Origin: Streptomyces sp. ITFR-16
GTDB taxonomy: Bacteria > Actinomycetota > Actinomycetes > Streptomycetales > Streptomycetaceae
Direction of reading: 5' to 3'
Assembly: GCF_031844705.1 (NCBI RefSeq)
Contig: NZ_CP134609.1
Coordinates: forward strand, 6,944,001 to 7,008,000
Length of the DNA stretch: 64,000 nucleotides
A program made the translations under genes and the position numbers. Below the pieces are notes generated by a model. It was given only the letters and a program-made list of their open reading frames with translations, was not told the DNA's origin and did not search any database. Each line of letters begins with the position of its first letter. Position 1 is the first letter of the stretch. Below are positions 17,701 to 24,103 of this stretch, in pieces.

Positions 17701-17755
17701 GGAGCGGCACGGATCGGCGGTGCGGCTCCGGGCGGCGGACGGATTCAGCGACTGA
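14705..17755 (+). CDS. sbcC: SbcC ATPase subunit
   Basis: 1016-residue SMC/Rad50-like ATPase. Walker A GPTGAGKTS near residue 35, Q-loop VVLLPQGDFARFL near 155, long Ala/Arg/Glu-rich coiled coils (about 200-900) interrupted by the zinc hook CAVCGSKDHP near residue 520, signature LSGGETF near 915, Walker B LDTLFIDEGFGSLD near 945. Forms the SbcCD complex with the upstream nuclease. Its last 11 bases overlap the convergent AsnC gene. Confidence 0.96.
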   Translation: MRLHTLTITAFGPFGASQEIDFDTLSAAGIFLLHGPTGAGKTSVLDAVCYALYGAVPGARQSPGTSLRSDHAPADLPTEVRLELTVGGRRLEITRRPAQPRPKKRGGGHTTEKAQSWLREHDPEQGWQALSRSHQEIGEEITQLIGMSRDQFCQVVLLPQGDFARFLRADAEARGRLLGRLFDTRRFAAVEERLAELRRAAESQVRAGDEQILAIAQRLAQAAGPAARECPLPDAQPGDPGLADAVLGWAATARSSARERLDIAASVLAGAEHRQAAARLALDAERELAALQQRYAETRHRAAAIEESRPAYDEAHARLKRARKADLVAPALELREEAERAYERASAARDRSRARLPAALADAGAEQLAALERRLREELGGLDAARRAERRSAEIRSERAELERQAAADEDLVRDTEGWLAGWEMTRQGLLARVEAAQEAATRAELLAGRLDPARRRLDAARRRDALAAEATAAEARLGEARERALSTREHWLDLRERRLRDIAAELARGLVEGLSCAVCGSKDHPAPARPGDGHVDQATEEAAEAAHRRAEQARTEAEHALAVVRERHAAARAEAAEATGAETASDAGAAGPTAHELAALVDTLTREHTEAYRVAAGTHAAREALAAAEREQRRRAEDRQQAENRAAARTSAREGLDREQASLDEVVDRARGGCATVGEHTELLQNRVALLVEAAGTVREEESAAARLKEADDRLADAAFRAGFDTPRAAADTLLDDAGQRALQHRIDAWQAEAAAVADRLADTAARAAADRDPAAPEEAQRVYDVAERAMREASAALAAARERCTELSRLSRRAADEVRALGPVREEYERVARLAGLTAGTSTDNERKMRLESYVLAARLEQVAAAATARLRRMSSGRYQLVHSDARAGGRRAGLGLHVIDAWTGRERDTATLSGGETFFASLALALGLADVVTDEAGGVRLDTLFIDEGFGSLDDQTLDEVLDVLDSLRERDRSVGIVSHVADLRRRIPAQLEVVKERHGSAVRLRAADGFSD

Positions 17756-18191
17756 CGGCACGCCTCGGCAGGGGCGAGGAGTAGACGACGCTCGTGGTGA
17801 CGGAACCGAGGGCGCCGATCTTCCCGGACACGGCCTCCAGATGGCTCATCGAGCGGGCGGTCACCTTCAGGACGAAGCAGTCGTCGCCGGTGACGTGATG
17901 CGCCTCCACGATCTCCGGCGTCGCCTCCAGCAGGTCGTGGAACGGCTTGTAGTTGCCGTTCGGATACCGCAGCCGTACGAAGGCCAGGATCGGCAGCCCG
18001 ATCCGCTCCGGATCGACCACCGCCGCGTACCCGCTGATGACGCCGGCCTCCTCCAGCCTGCGCACCCGCTCCGTCACGGCGCTCGACGACATCGCCACCT
18101 CGCGGGCGAGCTCGGCGAACGTCGCGCGTCCGTCCCGCTGGAGGACATCGAGAATGCGCCAGTCCGTGGCGTCCGGGGAATAGTCGGTCAT
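17745..18191 (-). CDS. Lrp/AsnC-family regulator
   Basis: 148 residues: winged HTH at about 8-55 (DWRILDVLQRDGRATFAELAREVAMSS, then VTERVRRLEEAGVISGY) and a RAM ligand/oligomerisation domain. The ATG 18191 (MTDYSPDATD) gives the usual length. Divergent from the rhodanese gene; an 8-bp inverted repeat lies between them, so the rhodanese gene is its likely target. Confidence 0.92.
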   Translation of the reverse strand: MTDYSPDATDWRILDVLQRDGRATFAELAREVAMSSSAVTERVRRLEEAGVISGYAAVVDPERIGLPILAFVRLRYPNGNYKPFHDLLEATPEIVEAHHVTGDDCFVLKVTARSMSHLEAVSGKIGALGSVTTSVVYSSPLPRRAVSR

Positions 18192-18210
18192 GCGGAGAGG
18201 AAACAGGGAA

Positions 18211-18242
18211 ATCCCCGGCGGATCAAGCGGTGTGCCGGGGAT
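18211..18242. promoter_or_regulatory. Inverted repeat between AsnC and rhodanese genes
   Basis: ATCCCCGG (18211-18218) and CCGGGGAT (18235-18242) are perfect inverted copies separated by 16 bases, just upstream of the rhodanese promoter. Candidate AsnC operator (or stem-loop). Confidence 0.45.
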
Positions 18243-18248
18243 CGCTCC

Positions 18249-18277
18249 TTCCGGCGTTCGGCTGCCGCTCATAGATT
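18249..18277 (+). promoter_or_regulatory. Promoter of rhodanese gene, leaderless type
   Basis: TTCCGG (18249-18254), 17-base spacer, TAGATT (18272-18277); the ATG at 18285 is 7 bases beyond the -10, so transcription should begin at or next to the start codon. Confidence 0.5.
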
Positions 18278-18284
18278 TCTGACC

Positions 18285-18800
18285 ATGACTTCGCAGCTCA
18301 TCACCCCTGCCGCCGCCGCCCCGGTCCCCGCCACCGCGACCAATCCGGTGCTCCGCGTACCGCCGGCCGCCCCTGCCGAGGCGGCCGCCCACTTCGGCGC
18401 CTCACTGGCCTTCCATGCCGATGTCTCCGACGTCGCCGCCGCACTCGCGGCCGACGGTGATCCCGGCTTCGTCCTCCTCGACTCCCGCTCCACCGCATCC
18501 TGGGACCAGGGGCACATCCCCGGCGCGGTGCACCTGCCGACGGCGCTCATCGCCGAACAGGCGCGGGAGTTGCTCGACCCCGCCGTGCCGGTCGTGACCT
18601 ACTGCTGGGGGCCCGGCTGCAACGGCGCCGCCCGGGCCGCGCTCGCGCTCGCCGAACTCGGCTACCGGGTCAAGGAGATGCTCGGCGGATTCGAGTACTG
18701 GGCCCGTGAGGGCTTCGCGTTCGAGACCTGGCAGGGGGAGGAACGGCGCGCCGCCGATCCGCTCACCGCACCGGCCGACGCGGACGACTGCGGTTGCTGA
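18285..18800 (+). CDS. Rhodanese-like sulfurtransferase
   Basis: 171 residues with one rhodanese domain (about 50-150): LLDSRSTASWDQGHIPGAVHLP and the active-site loop TYCWGPGCNGAAR with catalytic Cys near 107 and a second Cys at 112. The first 40 residues are an Ala/Pro-rich extension and the C-terminus ends in CGC. Sulfur-relay or cyanide detoxification role is inferred. Probably controlled by the divergent AsnC regulator. Confidence 0.88.
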   Translation: MTSQLITPAAAAPVPATATNPVLRVPPAAPAEAAAHFGASLAFHADVSDVAAALAADGDPGFVLLDSRSTASWDQGHIPGAVHLPTALIAEQARELLDPAVPVVTYCWGPGCNGAARAALALAELGYRVKEMLGGFEYWAREGFAFETWQGEERRAADPLTAPADADDCGC

Positions 18801-18819
18801 GGCACTGAGGTGCCGGCAC

Positions 18820-18851
18820 CGGCCTGCCCGGACCTCGGTCCGGGCAGGCCG
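18820..18851. terminator. Bidirectional terminator
   Basis: A perfect 15-bp stem (CGGCCTGCCCGGACC with its complement at 18837-18851) lies between the convergent rhodanese and DUF885 genes and should stop both transcripts. Confidence 0.8.
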
Positions 18852-18866
18852 CTGCCGCTTCTTGGC

Positions 18867-20552
18867 TCAGAGCTTGGACAGCTCGTCGACCAGGTCGTCC
18901 AGGCCCAGCGGACCCTGCGACAGGGCCGCCATGTGCCAGGCCTTGAGATCGAAGGCGTCGCCGTGCGCCGCCCGGGCGTTCTCCCGGCCGAGCAGCCAGG
19001 CGCGCTCGCCCAGCTTGTACCCGATGGCCTGCCCCGGCATCGAGAGATAGCGGGTCAGCTCGCTCTCCACGAAGTCGGCGGGCCGCCCGCTGTGCTTCCC
19101 GAAGAACTCCTGGGCCAGCTCCGGCGTCCAGCGCTCACCCGGGTGGAAGGGGGAGTCCGCCGGGATCTCCAGCTCCGCGTGCATGCCGATGTCCACGATC
19201 ACCCGGCAGGCGCGCATCATCTGCGCGTCCAGATAACCGAGCCGGCGCTCCGCGTCGGGCAGGAAGCCCAGCTCGTCCATCAGCCGTTCCGCGTACAGCG
19301 CCCAGCCCTCGGCGTTGGCGCTGACGATGCCGATCGACGCCTGGTAGCGCGACAGGCTCTCGGCGACGTGCGCCCACTGGGCGAGCTGGAGGTGATGGCC
19401 GGGAACGCCCTCGTGGTACCAGGTGGAGACCAGGTCGTACACCGGGAAACGCGTCTCGCCCATGGTCGGCAGCCAGGTGCGGCCGGGACGCGAGAAGTCC
19501 TCGGAGGGGCCCGTGTAGTACGGAGCCGCCGCGCCGCCCGGCGGGGCGATGCGGGACTCCACCCGGCGGACCCGCTCGGCGAGTTCGAAGTGCGTGCCGT
19601 CGAGCGACTCGATCGCCTCGTCCATCAGGCCCTGAAGCCACGCCTGGACCTCGTCGACGCCCTCGATGTGGGTGCCGTGCTCGTCGAGATGGGCCAGTGC
19701 CTCCCAGGGACCGGCACCCGGCAGCACCTTCTCGGCCTCGGCCTTCATCTCGCCGAGCAGCCGGTGGTACTCGGACCAGCCGTACGCGTACGCCTCGTCG
19801 AGGTCCAGATCGGTGCCGTTGAAGTACCGCGACCAGCGCGCGTAGCGCTCACGGCCCACCGTGTCCGGCTCGCCCTCGATCGCGGGGGCGTACACCTCGC
19901 GCATCCACTGCCGCAGATCGTCCAGCGAGCGGGTGGCCTGTGCGGCGGCGTCGTCCAGGTCGGCGCGCAGGGAGTCCGGTCCGGCGGCGGCGAAGTCCCG
20001 GAAGAATCCCGACGTGCCGTCGCCGACCCACTCGTCGAGCTGGCCGATGAAGGTGGCCGTGGCACGCGGACCGCCGTACAGCTTCCGCTCCAGACCGAGC
20101 GCGAGGGACTCGCGGTAGCCGGCCAGCGCCGCCGGAACCGCCCGGAGCCGCTCGACGACGGCCGCCCAGTCCTCGTCCGTCTCGGTCGGCGTCACCGTGA
20201 ACACCTCACGGATCGAGTGCGCCGGGGAGTGCAGATTGGAGACGGCGCGCAGCGCCTCGTCGGCTTCGTGGACGGCGAGTTCGGCCGTCAGCCGTTCGCG
20301 CAGGAGACGCCCGCAACGGCGCTCGGCGTCATCGGCCGCACCGGGCAGCCGCTCCGCGCGGTCGAGCCGCGCGAGGGTGTCCCGGGCGAGGGCGGCCAGC
20401 GCCTCCTGGCCTGCGGGGGAGAAGTCGGGAAGGCGGCGCGAGCTTGCCTCGACACCCAGATAGGTGCCGGAGATCGGGTCGAGATCGATGAGTGCGTCGA
20501 CGTAGGTGTCGGCGACCTGGCGGGGCAGCGCGCTGCTGGGAGAGTCTGACAT
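18867..20552 (-). CDS. DUF885-family metallopeptidase-like protein
   Basis: 561 residues, mostly alpha-helical, of the large DUF885 family. The zinc-site-like motif WYHEGVPGHHLQ (HExxPGHH) lies near residue 375 and a second conserved block RRLGYLDAQMMRACRVIVD near 440. No signal peptide, so cytoplasmic. Family members are thought to be M-type peptidases but substrates are unknown. Start ATG 20552; the upstream in-frame extension is Gly/Pro/Arg-rich and not family-like. Confidence 0.85.
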   Translation of the reverse strand: MSDSPSSALPRQVADTYVDALIDLDPISGTYLGVEASSRRLPDFSPAGQEALAALARDTLARLDRAERLPGAADDAERRCGRLLRERLTAELAVHEADEALRAVSNLHSPAHSIREVFTVTPTETDEDWAAVVERLRAVPAALAGYRESLALGLERKLYGGPRATATFIGQLDEWVGDGTSGFFRDFAAAGPDSLRADLDDAAAQATRSLDDLRQWMREVYAPAIEGEPDTVGRERYARWSRYFNGTDLDLDEAYAYGWSEYHRLLGEMKAEAEKVLPGAGPWEALAHLDEHGTHIEGVDEVQAWLQGLMDEAIESLDGTHFELAERVRRVESRIAPPGGAAAPYYTGPSEDFSRPGRTWLPTMGETRFPVYDLVSTWYHEGVPGHHLQLAQWAHVAESLSRYQASIGIVSANAEGWALYAERLMDELGFLPDAERRLGYLDAQMMRACRVIVDIGMHAELEIPADSPFHPGERWTPELAQEFFGKHSGRPADFVESELTRYLSMPGQAIGYKLGERAWLLGRENARAAHGDAFDLKAWHMAALSQGPLGLDDLVDELSKL

Positions 20553-20590
20553 GGGAACATCCTCGTACGGGGAGGGCCTCCGCGTCACCA

Positions 20591-21133
20591 TCAAACGGCA
20601 CCATGGGCCTGACTCCGCCCCTGGCCCCGGCCCTGCGCCTGACCGGTGTCGGCGGTTCGGCCCGCCGGCGGCAGCAGCGGGCCGCACTCCCACTGCTGGA
20701 AGATCAGCCGTGTCTCCACCCGGGCCACCTCCCGGCGCGAGGTGAACTCGTCGAGGACCAGCCGCTGCAGGTCGGCCGTGTCGGCCACGGCCACATGCAC
20801 CAGATAGTCGTCGGGGCCGGTCAGATGGAAGAGCGCGCGGGACTCAGGCAGCGACCTGATCCGCTCGACGAACGGGCCGATGAGCTCCCTGCGGTGCGGC
20901 CGCACCTGCACCGACAGCAGGGCCTCCAGACCGCGGCCCAGCCTGGCCGGGTCCAGCCGCAGCTGATGGCCGAGAATGACGCCTGTGCGGCGCAGCCGGG
21001 TCACCCGGTCCAGACATGTCGACGGGGCGACCCCGACCTCGGCCGCGAGTTCGCGGTACGTGGTCCGGGCGTCGTTCTGCAACAGCCGCAGAATGTGCAG
21101 ATCCACCGTGTCGAGAGCGACGGAATCGGTCAT
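20591..21133 (-). CDS. Lrp/AsnC-family regulator
   Basis: 180 residues; HTH at about 8-55 (LHILRLLQNDARTTYRELAAEVGVAPSTCLDRV) then the RAM domain (about 68-150) and a charged, low-complexity tail. Divergent from the trans-sulfuration enzyme gene with only 59 bases between starts, which suggests it senses an amino acid and controls that enzyme. Confidence 0.92.
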   Translation of the reverse strand: MTDSVALDTVDLHILRLLQNDARTTYRELAAEVGVAPSTCLDRVTRLRRTGVILGHQLRLDPARLGRGLEALLSVQVRPHRRELIGPFVERIRSLPESRALFHLTGPDDYLVHVAVADTADLQRLVLDEFTSRREVARVETRLIFQQWECGPLLPPAGRTADTGQAQGRGQGRSQAHGAV

Positions 21134-21192
21134 CCGCCGAACGTAGCACGGGGTTTTCGCCGATCATCCCGGTCGCTGTTCAGAGTGGAACC

Positions 21193-22464
21193 ATGGACAC
21201 CGAATCCTCGATGGCGCCCTCCACCACCCCCTCCAGGGCGCTGGCCACCGAAGCCGTGCACGCCGGACGCGACGACCTCGCTGCTCTCGGCCTCCACGCC
21301 CCGCCGATCGACCTGTCCACCACCTACCCCTCGTACGACTCCCGGGGAGAGGCGGAGCGGATCGACGCGTTCGCCACCACCGGCGCCCGGCCGGACGGGC
21401 CGCCCATCTACGCCCGCCTGGACAACCCGACCACCGCCCGCTTCGAGACGGCCCTCGCCCGGCTCGAAGGGACCGCGAGCGCCGTCGCGTTCGCCAGCGG
21501 CATGGCGGCCCTGACCGCTGTCCTGCTGGTGCGTGCGAGCATGGGGCTGCGCCATGTGGTGGCGGTGCGCCCGCTCTACGGCTGCAGCGACCATCTGCTC
21601 GGCGCCGGGCTGCTCGGCACCGAGGTGACCTGGACGGACCCGGCGGGCATCGCCGATGCGATCCGCCCCGACACGGGCCTGGTGATCGTCGAGACACCGG
21701 CCAACCCCACGCTCGCCGAGGTCGACATCAGGGCGGTCGCCCACTCCTGCGGCTCCGTGCCGCTGCTCGTCGACAACACCTTCGCCACCCCGGTCCTCCA
21801 GCGCCCCGTCGAGCACGGGGCGCGGATCGTCCTGCACAGCGCGACGAAGTACCTGGGCGGCCACGGCGATGTGATGGGCGGGGTCGTCGCCTGCGACGAG
21901 GAGTTCGCCGCCCGGCTGCGCCAGGTGCGGTTCGCCACCGGCGGCGTCCTGCACCCCATGGCCGGCTATCTGCTCCTGCGCGGTCTGGCCACACTTCCCG
22001 TACGCGTCCGGGCCGCCTCCGCGAGCGCCGCGGAACTCTCCCGCCGGCTCGCCGCCGACCCGCGGATCGCCCGGGTCCACTACCCCGAAGTGGGCGGCGC
22101 GATGGTCTCGTTCGAGGTCTACGGCGACCCGCACCGGGTGATCGCCGCCGTGCGGCTGATCACCCCGGCCGTCAGCCTCGGCAGCGTCGACACCCTGATC
22201 CAGCACCCCGCCTCCATCAGCCACCGCATTGTGGATGAGGGAGACCGGCAGGCGTCCGGCGTCGGCGACCGGCTGCTGCGGATGTCGGTCGGGCTGGAGG
22301 ACGTCGAGGACCTCTGGGCCGACCTGTGTCAGGCACTGAGCAGCGAGGAACCGGTACGCCGCGAGGCGGCCGCGCGCCGCGAACCCGTGCGCGGGGAAGT
22401 CAGTGCTCCGCCTGCTCGTACGGGGGCAGCGACCGTACCGGAGTCGCGTCCAGCCGGGCGGTGA
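21193..22464 (+). CDS. Cys/Met-metabolism PLP-dependent (trans-sulfuration) enzyme
   Basis: 423-residue PLP enzyme of the cystathionine gamma-lyase/synthase or methionine gamma-lyase group. Features: IDLSTTYPSYD, YARLDNPTTARFE, the SGMAALTAVLL cofactor cup, and the PLP lysine in LHSATKYLGGHGDVMGG near residue 215. The family has several reactions that cannot be told apart by eye. Start ATG 21193. Divergent from an AsnC-type regulator; its 3' end overlaps the convergent ACT-GNAT gene by 65 bases. Confidence 0.88.
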   Translation: MDTESSMAPSTTPSRALATEAVHAGRDDLAALGLHAPPIDLSTTYPSYDSRGEAERIDAFATTGARPDGPPIYARLDNPTTARFETALARLEGTASAVAFASGMAALTAVLLVRASMGLRHVVAVRPLYGCSDHLLGAGLLGTEVTWTDPAGIADAIRPDTGLVIVETPANPTLAEVDIRAVAHSCGSVPLLVDNTFATPVLQRPVEHGARIVLHSATKYLGGHGDVMGGVVACDEEFAARLRQVRFATGGVLHPMAGYLLLRGLATLPVRVRAASASAAELSRRLAADPRIARVHYPEVGGAMVSFEVYGDPHRVIAAVRLITPAVSLGSVDTLIQHPASISHRIVDEGDRQASGVGDRLLRMSVGLEDVEDLWADLCQALSSEEPVRREAAARREPVRGEVSAPPARTGAATVPESRPAGR

Positions 22465-23803
22465 TCACGAGCGTGCCTTCCTCGATCTGGTAGTCGAGCG
22501 GCAGCGAGAGCGCGCGCATGGCGGCGACCATGCCGGTGTTGGACGCCTGGGTGACGGCGTAGACGCTCTCGCAGCCGGCCTCGACGGCGAGCGCCACGAG
22601 GCGGGCCAGCAGCTCGGAGCCGATGCCGCGTCGCTGCCAGTCGTCCTCGACGAGGAGAGCGACCTCGGTCTCGTCGCCGTCCCAGAGCAGATGGCCGAGC
22701 GCGACGAGCCGCCCGGATGCCGTCTGCACGGCCAGGGTGCGCCCGAAGCGCGGGCTGAGCAGGTGGTCGAGGTAGCGGTCGGCGTCGCGGACCGGACCGT
22801 GGTAGCGCAGCCGCAGGGTCTGCTCCGAGCAGCGGTCGTGCATGGCGCGGGCGGCTTCGAGGTCGTCGCGGTCCGCCCGGCGTACGGTGATCTCATTGCC
22901 CTCGGGCAGGGTCAGGACGTGCTCGCTGCGCGGGACACGGGGGCCGAGCCGGGCATCCAGCTCCACCAGGGCCCGCGCCCTGGCGAACTCGGTCGGGGTG
23001 AAGGGGAGATAGGGCCGCTCCACGGTGATCACACCGCCCGACGGATCACGCAGGCGCATCACCGTTTCTTCGAGCACCCCCTCGACGGGTGCGGTCTCAC
23101 CGGTGGCGCGCCCGGTGATGGACACGGCCGGCAGCGAGTGGATGGTGCACCGGCCGAGCAACTGGCGCAGAGCGAGAGGCAGTTCGGCCGCGTCCAGGGC
23201 GGTACGGGTGGCGAGGCCGAGCACCCGGGTCGGAGCGTCCACCAGATCGTGGGCGTCGGCACGCTCGATCCAGGTGGAGCTGCCCCCGGCGGCGGAGATC
23301 GCCCGGGTCAGCTGCTGGGCCGGCAGCGCGGTGGGAGCACGCAGCAGGAACTCGTCGACCGTGCCCTCCGCCAGCGGGTGCGTCTGGAGGGTGAGGATGT
23401 CGATCCGGTACCCCGCCAGCACGGTGCAGAGCGCGGCCAGGCTGCCGGGGGCGTCCCGGACCGTGGTGCGCATCCGCCACAGCACCGTCTCACCGGCCTC
23501 GTCGGCCGGGCTGACGGAGCCGCTGTCAAGGACGCCCGGCCCGGACACGCCCTCGGTATCGGTGCCGGTATCCGGCGGCGGTGCGTGGCTGTGGCGCCGT
23601 GCCCACCAGGTGTGGAACCCGGCGGTCGCGGCCAGGGCCAGGGCCGAGGCCATGAGCAGATACGGTCCGTCCGGCTGGTGCCCGATCAGGTTGGCGATCG
23701 CGTCGGCGACCGCGACTGCGGTGAACAGGGCGGCAAGTTCGATCAGGTCCCGCCGCCAGTGGTGGGGACGGCGGGCACTCTTCGCGGATGTCACATCAGT
23801 CAT
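22400..23803 (-). CDS. Membrane protein fusing ACT domain to GNAT acetyltransferase
   Basis: 467 residues. Two hydrophobic helices near the N-terminus (LIELAALFTAVAVADAIANL and LLMASALALAATAGFHTWWA, about 20-65), then an ACT-type amino-acid-sensing domain (about 105-175, VRDAPGSLAALCTVLAGYRID), a middle domain, and a GNAT domain (about 310-440) with acetyl-CoA loop DDWQRRGIGSELLARLV. Known separately; combined they suggest an acetyltransferase allosterically gated by a small molecule at the membrane. ATG 23803 is used; GTG 23839 is an alternative. Confidence 0.8.
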   Translation of the reverse strand: MTDVTSAKSARRPHHWRRDLIELAALFTAVAVADAIANLIGHQPDGPYLLMASALALAATAGFHTWWARRHSHAPPPDTGTDTEGVSGPGVLDSGSVSPADEAGETVLWRMRTTVRDAPGSLAALCTVLAGYRIDILTLQTHPLAEGTVDEFLLRAPTALPAQQLTRAISAAGGSSTWIERADAHDLVDAPTRVLGLATRTALDAAELPLALRQLLGRCTIHSLPAVSITGRATGETAPVEGVLEETVMRLRDPSGGVITVERPYLPFTPTEFARARALVELDARLGPRVPRSEHVLTLPEGNEITVRRADRDDLEAARAMHDRCSEQTLRLRYHGPVRDADRYLDHLLSPRFGRTLAVQTASGRLVALGHLLWDGDETEVALLVEDDWQRRGIGSELLARLVALAVEAGCESVYAVTQASNTGMVAAMRALSLPLDYQIEEGTLVITARLDATPVRSLPPYEQAEH

Positions 23804-23879
23804 GACATCCACTGTGACCGAGCGGTGTTGCCTGATCACGAACGCTTTGTGACCGATGGGTTAAGTGTGGATCTAGGTG

Positions 23880-23908
23880 TCTATCGTCTGTTTTTGGCCA
23901 GTTGTCAA
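23880..23908 (-). promoter_or_regulatory. Candidate promoter of ACT-GNAT gene
   Basis: On the minus strand TTGACA (23908-23903), 17 bases, GATAGA (23885-23880). Perfect -35, weak -10. It lies in the 300-base gene-free stretch 23804-24103, which otherwise contains only the terminator of the DUF6493 gene. Confidence 0.4.
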
Positions 23909-24021
23909 GGCATTTTGCAGGAGTCGCGGGCACGAACGGTGTGTTCTGAAGGCGGGCGGATTCGGGGGAGGGCGTGCGCGGAGGCGTCTTCCCGGAGGCC
24001 CTGTTCGCGGCGGGCCCTACG

Positions 24022-24053
24022 GGGGGCGGCCGGGCCGTCACCCGGGCGCCCCC
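24022..24053 (-). terminator. Terminator of SWIM/DUF6493 operon
   Basis: 13-base arms 24022-24034 and 24041-24053 pair with one mismatch around a 6-base loop, 50 bases beyond the DUF6493 stop. Confidence 0.65.
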
Positions 24054-24103
24054 GGCCCGTCGCGGCCCCGTCGTCCCAGCCTCCTCGTTCCGGCCCCTGT
24101 CCG

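Noticed and set aside
24022..24053. Long GC inverted repeat considered as a mobile-element end
   Set aside because: Single hairpin just after a stop codon with no direct repeats or transposase; fits a terminator.
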